Assembly (NCBI GenBank): GCA_049297695.1
Contig: JBAQUT010000057.1
Span: forward strand, 1 to 39,811
DNA length: 39,811 nucleotides
Direction: 5' to 3'
Source of the DNA: JACKLD01 sp049297695
GTDB lineage: Bacteria; Pseudomonadota; Alphaproteobacteria; UBA2136; UBA6156
The notes under the pieces are model-generated. The model saw nothing but the letters and a program-made list of their open reading frames with translations. It searched no databases and was not told the DNA's origin. The first letter of the stretch is position 1. Each line of letters opens with the position of its first letter. Positions 36,668 through 39,811 of the stretch are shown piece by piece. A program made the translations under genes and the position numbers.

Positions 36668-37240
36668 ATGAAAACTCCCAAAATCTTATCCGCCGAAACC
36701 CTTTTAGAGGGTATAAAACCGCCGCCATATCGGTCTTGGTTTTCCAAAATCGTTGGCAAAGTTCACCATGTCCGTCTCGATACAAAATCGCAGCATCCAC
36801 TCAGTGTTTTTACTAATCACCTAGGTCAGACTTTGGGGTACGAACATCCTATCCACCTAAGCGTTGCTTCAATTGCAGAACATATTGCTGGGTTCTACCC
36901 CAATACATCTCCTGTCAAAACAAGCCCATCTAAAATATACATATCTTATGGTTTTTTAAAAGATTTCCCAGAAGATACTCAAGTTCTAATTGCTCAATTT
37001 ATTGCTCAAATGCTTTTAATTCAAGAAGAAAAACCTAACAAAACCAGCAATTCAGCACATATCCAAAGCTTGGCCGATGCTCACGCTGCCAGCATCTATG
37101 GGGTTGAAAAAGTTATGGCCATGTTAGAACACACACTTCCACCCGGTGATTCAAGCTATATACCCCGCATCCAAGCCCTTGGCCTCATTCAACACGCCGA
37201 AAAGGTCCAAGCCCGAAACACCAATCCCCACACCCGATAG
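36668..37240 (+). CDS. M48 (Ste24/HtpX-like) peptidase homologue lacking the active site
   Basis: The 190-residue protein follows the M48 layout in weak form: SKIYISYGFLKDFPEDTQ (like VVVTxGLLxxL), then the helix where HExxH should be reads AQFIAQ (109-114), then SLADAHAASIYG (135-145, like ExEADxxAxxLxxxxG). Both zinc-binding His are replaced. There is no membrane helix. It looks like a pseudoprotease. The next gene is a paralogue with the same layout. ATG 36668 is directly after a -10 box. The M48 link is my inference from pattern, not a database result. Confidence 0.6.
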   Translation: MKTPKILSAETLLEGIKPPPYRSWFSKIVGKVHHVRLDTKSQHPLSVFTNHLGQTLGYEHPIHLSVASIAEHIAGFYPNTSPVKTSPSKIYISYGFLKDFPEDTQVLIAQFIAQMLLIQEEKPNKTSNSAHIQSLADAHAASIYGVEKVMAMLEHTLPPGDSSYIPRIQALGLIQHAEKVQARNTNPHTR

Positions 37241-37244
37241 CTCC

Positions 37245-37850
37245 ATGAGCCTCCCGCCCCCCATCCCCGTGCTCTCGCTTATCCCAGATCTTTCCACCAC
37301 CATGCTGGACCGTTATCTCTGGGGGAAAGTCCTGCCCTACCGCTGCCAAACCCTCTCCCCCAACCACAGCCTTTCTATCCTTGCGCAAAGTATTCAAAGT
37401 AAAATTAAAAACATACCATCTCATTATTGCCCCGTGCGCACGTGGGTTTCCTACAATCCTGAAGCTCAAGCCTATGTCGATGCCTACGAACCCCCCGACA
37501 CCGCCAAACTCACCCTTACATGGGGTTTGCTGAACACCCCCAACCTTACCGTACCAAACCTCCAGGTTATCATCGCAAGCCAGCTGGCCAAACTCACCTT
37601 GCCGCTGGAAGAACGCTTCACCCGCCACGCCATTCTCCACGGCGATGCAACCGCCGCCACCTTGTTCGGCCGCCTCCAAACCATCCAAACGCTCAACACC
37701 CTGTGCCTGCTTGCCGCCCCAAAAGTCTTATCCCCCACAACGTCAACCTTGGGCCGTTACAGCACCCCAACACTGGCTGATCGTATCGAGCATCTCAGCA
37801 CCAACAATGTGCTGGCATTCAAACCACGCGCCCAAGGCAAATCCCGTTAA
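37245..37850 (+). CDS. Second M48-like paralogue lacking the active site
   Basis: The 201-residue protein shows the same order as its neighbour: AYVDAYEPPDTAKLTLTWGLL (like the NAFA...VVTxGLL stretch of M48), ASQLAK (111-116) where HExxH should be, GDATAATLFG (133-142, like EAD..A), and PTLADRIEHL (175-184, like the M48 PSxxERIxxL). Zinc ligands are lost. It starts 4 nt after the previous stop (ATG 37245), so the two form an operon. It is convergent with hflC, 21 nt away. A role as an adaptor or decoy is a guess. Confidence 0.6.
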   Translation: MSLPPPIPVLSLIPDLSTTMLDRYLWGKVLPYRCQTLSPNHSLSILAQSIQSKIKNIPSHYCPVRTWVSYNPEAQAYVDAYEPPDTAKLTLTWGLLNTPNLTVPNLQVIIASQLAKLTLPLEERFTRHAILHGDATAATLFGRLQTIQTLNTLCLLAAPKVLSPTTSTLGRYSTPTLADRIEHLSTNNVLAFKPRAQGKSR

Positions 37851-37871
37851 AACTGTTCTCAAACCAACAGC

Positions 37872-38723
37872 CTATTTCCCCAACATCCCATCCATAAATT
37901 CGGTGCCTTTATCCAGCACAAACAAGGTGTTTTTGTCCATACTGGCTTTGTAGGCCTCAAGGCTGCGGGTTAGCTTGTAAAATTCAGGGTCGGCATTAAA
38001 CGCGGCACCACCCACACGGATGGCCGTGGCATCGCCCTCCCCGCGCAGTTTGTCGGCATCCCGCTGGGCTTCGGCCAGCATGATGGTGCGCTGCTTCTCG
38101 GCATCGGCCTTAATTTTTTGGCTTTCTTCATCGCCTTCAGCGCGTATTTCCGCCGCTTCTTTCTGGCGCTCGGCCCGCATGCGGCTAAAAACGGCATCGC
38201 TGTTTTCTTTCGGCAAATCGGCACGTTTTATCCGAACATCCACAATCCGAATCCCCAAGGGCGTAGCCTCTTCGCGGCTGTTTTGCAAAATGGCCTTCAT
38301 CACCTTGGCCCGCTCGCCGCCAATCAAATCGTGCAACGGCACGCTGGCCACGTTGGCCCGTATGTTGCTGTTCACAATGGTGCTAATCCGCTGCACGGCC
38401 AAAGCCTCATTCCGCACGGCTTTGTAAAACAAGCCTGCATCGGAAATCTGCCAGCGGGTAAAACTATCCACCACCACGCGTTTTTTATCCAACGTTTGCA
38501 CTTCTTCTTCCTCGGCGTGGGTGTGCAACACGCGCTTATCAAACACCACAAGCTGGTGGTAAAACGGTATCTTCATGTGCAAGCCAGGCTCGGTAATCAG
38601 GCGTTCCACACGGCCTAAAGCCACCACCATCACCTGCTGGGTTTCGGCCACGGTAAACACCGTGTTCAGCAACACAACCAGCGCCACACCCGCAGCCACT
38701 AAGTACGTCGTCAAAGGTTTCAT
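37872..38723 (-). CDS. hflC: HflC, SPFH-domain modulator of the FtsH protease
   Basis: HflC forms with HflK a large membrane cage around FtsH and modulates its proteolysis. The 283-residue protein has one N-terminal membrane helix (about 5-24), the SPFH/Band-7 domain (TQQVMVVALGRVERLITEPG, DKRVLHT, RIVDVRIKRADLP) and a long Ala/Glu-rich coiled coil (RMRAERQKEAAEIRAEGDEE). It ends in a loop near LFVLDKGTEFM. Its ATG overlaps the hflK stop by 4 nt (ATGA), the usual hflKC arrangement. Confidence 0.95.
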   Translation of the reverse strand: MKPLTTYLVAAGVALVVLLNTVFTVAETQQVMVVALGRVERLITEPGLHMKIPFYHQLVVFDKRVLHTHAEEEEVQTLDKKRVVVDSFTRWQISDAGLFYKAVRNEALAVQRISTIVNSNIRANVASVPLHDLIGGERAKVMKAILQNSREEATPLGIRIVDVRIKRADLPKENSDAVFSRMRAERQKEAAEIRAEGDEESQKIKADAEKQRTIMLAEAQRDADKLRGEGDATAIRVGGAAFNADPEFYKLTRSLEAYKASMDKNTLFVLDKGTEFMDGMLGK

Positions 38724-39811
38724 TGGGGGGACTCCTGCTGGGGCGGTTGTTTCATCAGCCTATCCAAAGGTAAAAACGGCAAGGTGTTGCCACCGCTGCC
38801 GGTCATAATCACTTTGGGGGAACCCTTCAACACATCTTCCATTGTGTCCAAATACAACCGAGCACGGGTTACTTCGGGCGCCGTGCGGTAGGCTTGCACC
38901 TGCGCCGTAAAGCGGCTCGCCTCACCTTGGGCACGGGCCACGGTGGCAGCCTTGTACCCTTCAGCATCTTGGGTCAGCTGGGCCGCTTGCCCGCGCGCTT
39001 GGGGCACAATACGGTTGGCATAACCTTTGGCCTCGTTAATCACTTTTTCGGCGTCGGCACGGGCGGCTTGCACGTCACGGAAGCTCTCCACCACCTCCGC
39101 CGGAGGGTTCACCTGCTGCAAATCCACCCCTGTTACCAACACCCCCGCCTTGTAGTAATCCAATACGGCTTGCAGGTGTTTTTTGGCTTGCTGTTGTATT
39201 TCCAGCTTATTTTCCGCCAAGGCGTCGTCAATGGGGTGGCGGCCCACCACCTCGCGCATCACACTTTCGGCCACGCTGGCCACAGTATCTTCCACGTTCA
39301 GCACCCTAAACAGATAATCCTTAGCATCCGCAACCTTCCACCGCACGGTGAAGTCCAAATCCACAATGTTTTCATCACCCGTCAGCATCAGGCTTTCACC
39401 CAACACGTCATAGTTTCCATCGTAGCCACTTTGAGGGCTGCGGAAGCCCAATTCTGTAATATTTTCCTGCGTCACATTGGGCTTCACTACTGTTTCAAAA
39501 GGCCATGGCAGGTGGTAGTGCAACCCGCTTTCTGTCGTGCGGGCGTAGGCGCCAAAGCGCAACACAACCCCTTCTTGTTCCGGCTTCACAATGTACAACC
39601 CGCTGGCCAACCATATCAAAAACACGGCCAACCCAAACCACAACCGCTGAACATCCCCCCCTTCACCATTCCCATCGTTCCGCCACATGCCGCGCAGGTT
39701 TTCGGTCAGTTTGTTCACCACATCTTCCAAATCGGGCTGGGGCCCGCGAGGTGTATTCCCTCCGCCATTGCTCCCGCCCCCCTTGCTGCCACGGGGAGCG
39801 CTCCCCGCAGG
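38720..39811 (-). CDS. hflK: HflK, SPFH-domain partner of HflC, cut by the window edge
   Basis: The frame runs through the right edge, so the start is outside the window. 363 codons are seen. The N-terminal part is Gly/Ser/Asn-rich and ends GPQPDLEDVVNKL, typical of HflK. A membrane helix follows (LWFGLAVFLIWLASGLYIV), then the SPFH domain (GVVLRFGAYARTTESGLHYH) and a coiled coil with VINEAKGYANRIVPQARGQA. The C-terminus is rich in Pro and Gln (KQPPQQESPQ). An internal TTG at 39730 could be mistaken for a start, but the Gly-rich region upstream is in frame. Confidence 0.95.
   Translation of the reverse strand, partial: PAGSAPRGSKGGGSNGGGNTPRGPQPDLEDVVNKLTENLRGMWRNDGNGEGGDVQRLWFGLAVFLIWLASGLYIVKPEQEGVVLRFGAYARTTESGLHYHLPWPFETVVKPNVTQENITELGFRSPQSGYDGNYDVLGESLMLTGDENIVDLDFTVRWKVADAKDYLFRVLNVEDTVASVAESVMREVVGRHPIDDALAENKLEIQQQAKKHLQAVLDYYKAGVLVTGVDLQQVNPPAEVVESFRDVQAARADAEKVINEAKGYANRIVPQARGQAAQLTQDAEGYKAATVARAQGEASRFTAQVQAYRTAPEVTRARLYLDTMEDVLKGSPKVIMTGSGGNTLPFLPLDRLMKQPPQQESPQ

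Noticed and set aside
38720..39730. hflK start at TTG 39730
   Set aside because: The frame continues upstream into a Gly/Asn-rich segment ending GPQPDLEDVV, typical of HflK, so the gene is cut by the window edge.
1..39811. CRISPR array, prophage or biosynthetic cluster
   Set aside because: No regularly spaced repeats, cas genes, phage structural genes or assembly-line enzymes are visible on either strand.

Overview
The window reads as a chromosomal segment of an alphaproteobacterium. The signs are a three-gene NAD(P) transhydrogenase (pntAA, pntAB, pntB), a sucA-sucB-lpdA set, a CIRCE-controlled groESL operon, hflKC, and a chemoreceptor signalling domain of the kind common in Rhodospirillales and Micavibrio-like lineages. 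A short Fis-like gene behind dusB is more familiar from gammaproteobacteria, so I do not name a genus. Core genes look GC-rich. Many small genes of unknown function between them look clearly AT-richer. There is no phage, plasmid, IS transposase, rRNA operon or CRISPR array.

Layout. 1-5111: an edge-cut secreted protein, der, a small secreted protein, a DUF1636 metal-binding protein, a hypothetical gene, bamB, and a self-contained gene with its own consensus promoter and terminator. 5108-11259: an orphan ABC ATPase, a small gene, groES-groEL, an HD-domain protein, hemN, and a hypothetical that may be leaderless. 11256-16353, minus strand: pntAA-eamA-pntAB-eamA-pntB, then an AT-rich gene and a histone-deacetylase-family gene. 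16440-16990: one intact tRNA-Pro(GGG) surrounded by broken copies and hairpins. 16999-22448, minus: dusB-fis, then queA and tgt with hypotheticals between and after them. 22592-27617: pgpA, a lipoprotein, a chemoreceptor, a micro-operon with a deoxyribosyltransferase-like protein, a small gene and a HAD phosphatase. 27621-35931, minus: miaA, two accessory genes, sucA-X-sucB-Y-lpdA. 35932-39811: a single-domain response regulator, two genes that look like catalytically dead M48 peptidase paralogues, then hflC and hflK running off the edge.

How the genes work together. The energy genes (2-oxoglutarate dehydrogenase complex, transhydrogenase, hemN) and the tRNA-modification genes (queA, tgt, miaA, dusB) are ordinary housekeeping. 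The unusual feature is that nearly every conserved gene pair is split by a small accessory gene in the same orientation, often with ATGA or TGATG stop-start overlaps. The clearest cases are two half-size EamA transporters inside the pnt operon, accessory genes at both junctions of the suc operon, and two cargo genes between miaA and sucA, each bounded by the same duplicated flanks. Short palindromic repeats have also entered coding sequences (queA, and probably pntB, sucB and lpdA) and the T-loop of a tRNA-Pro copy. Several plus-strand genes have a sigma70-type -10 box exactly six or seven bases before the ATG, which suggests leaderless transcripts.
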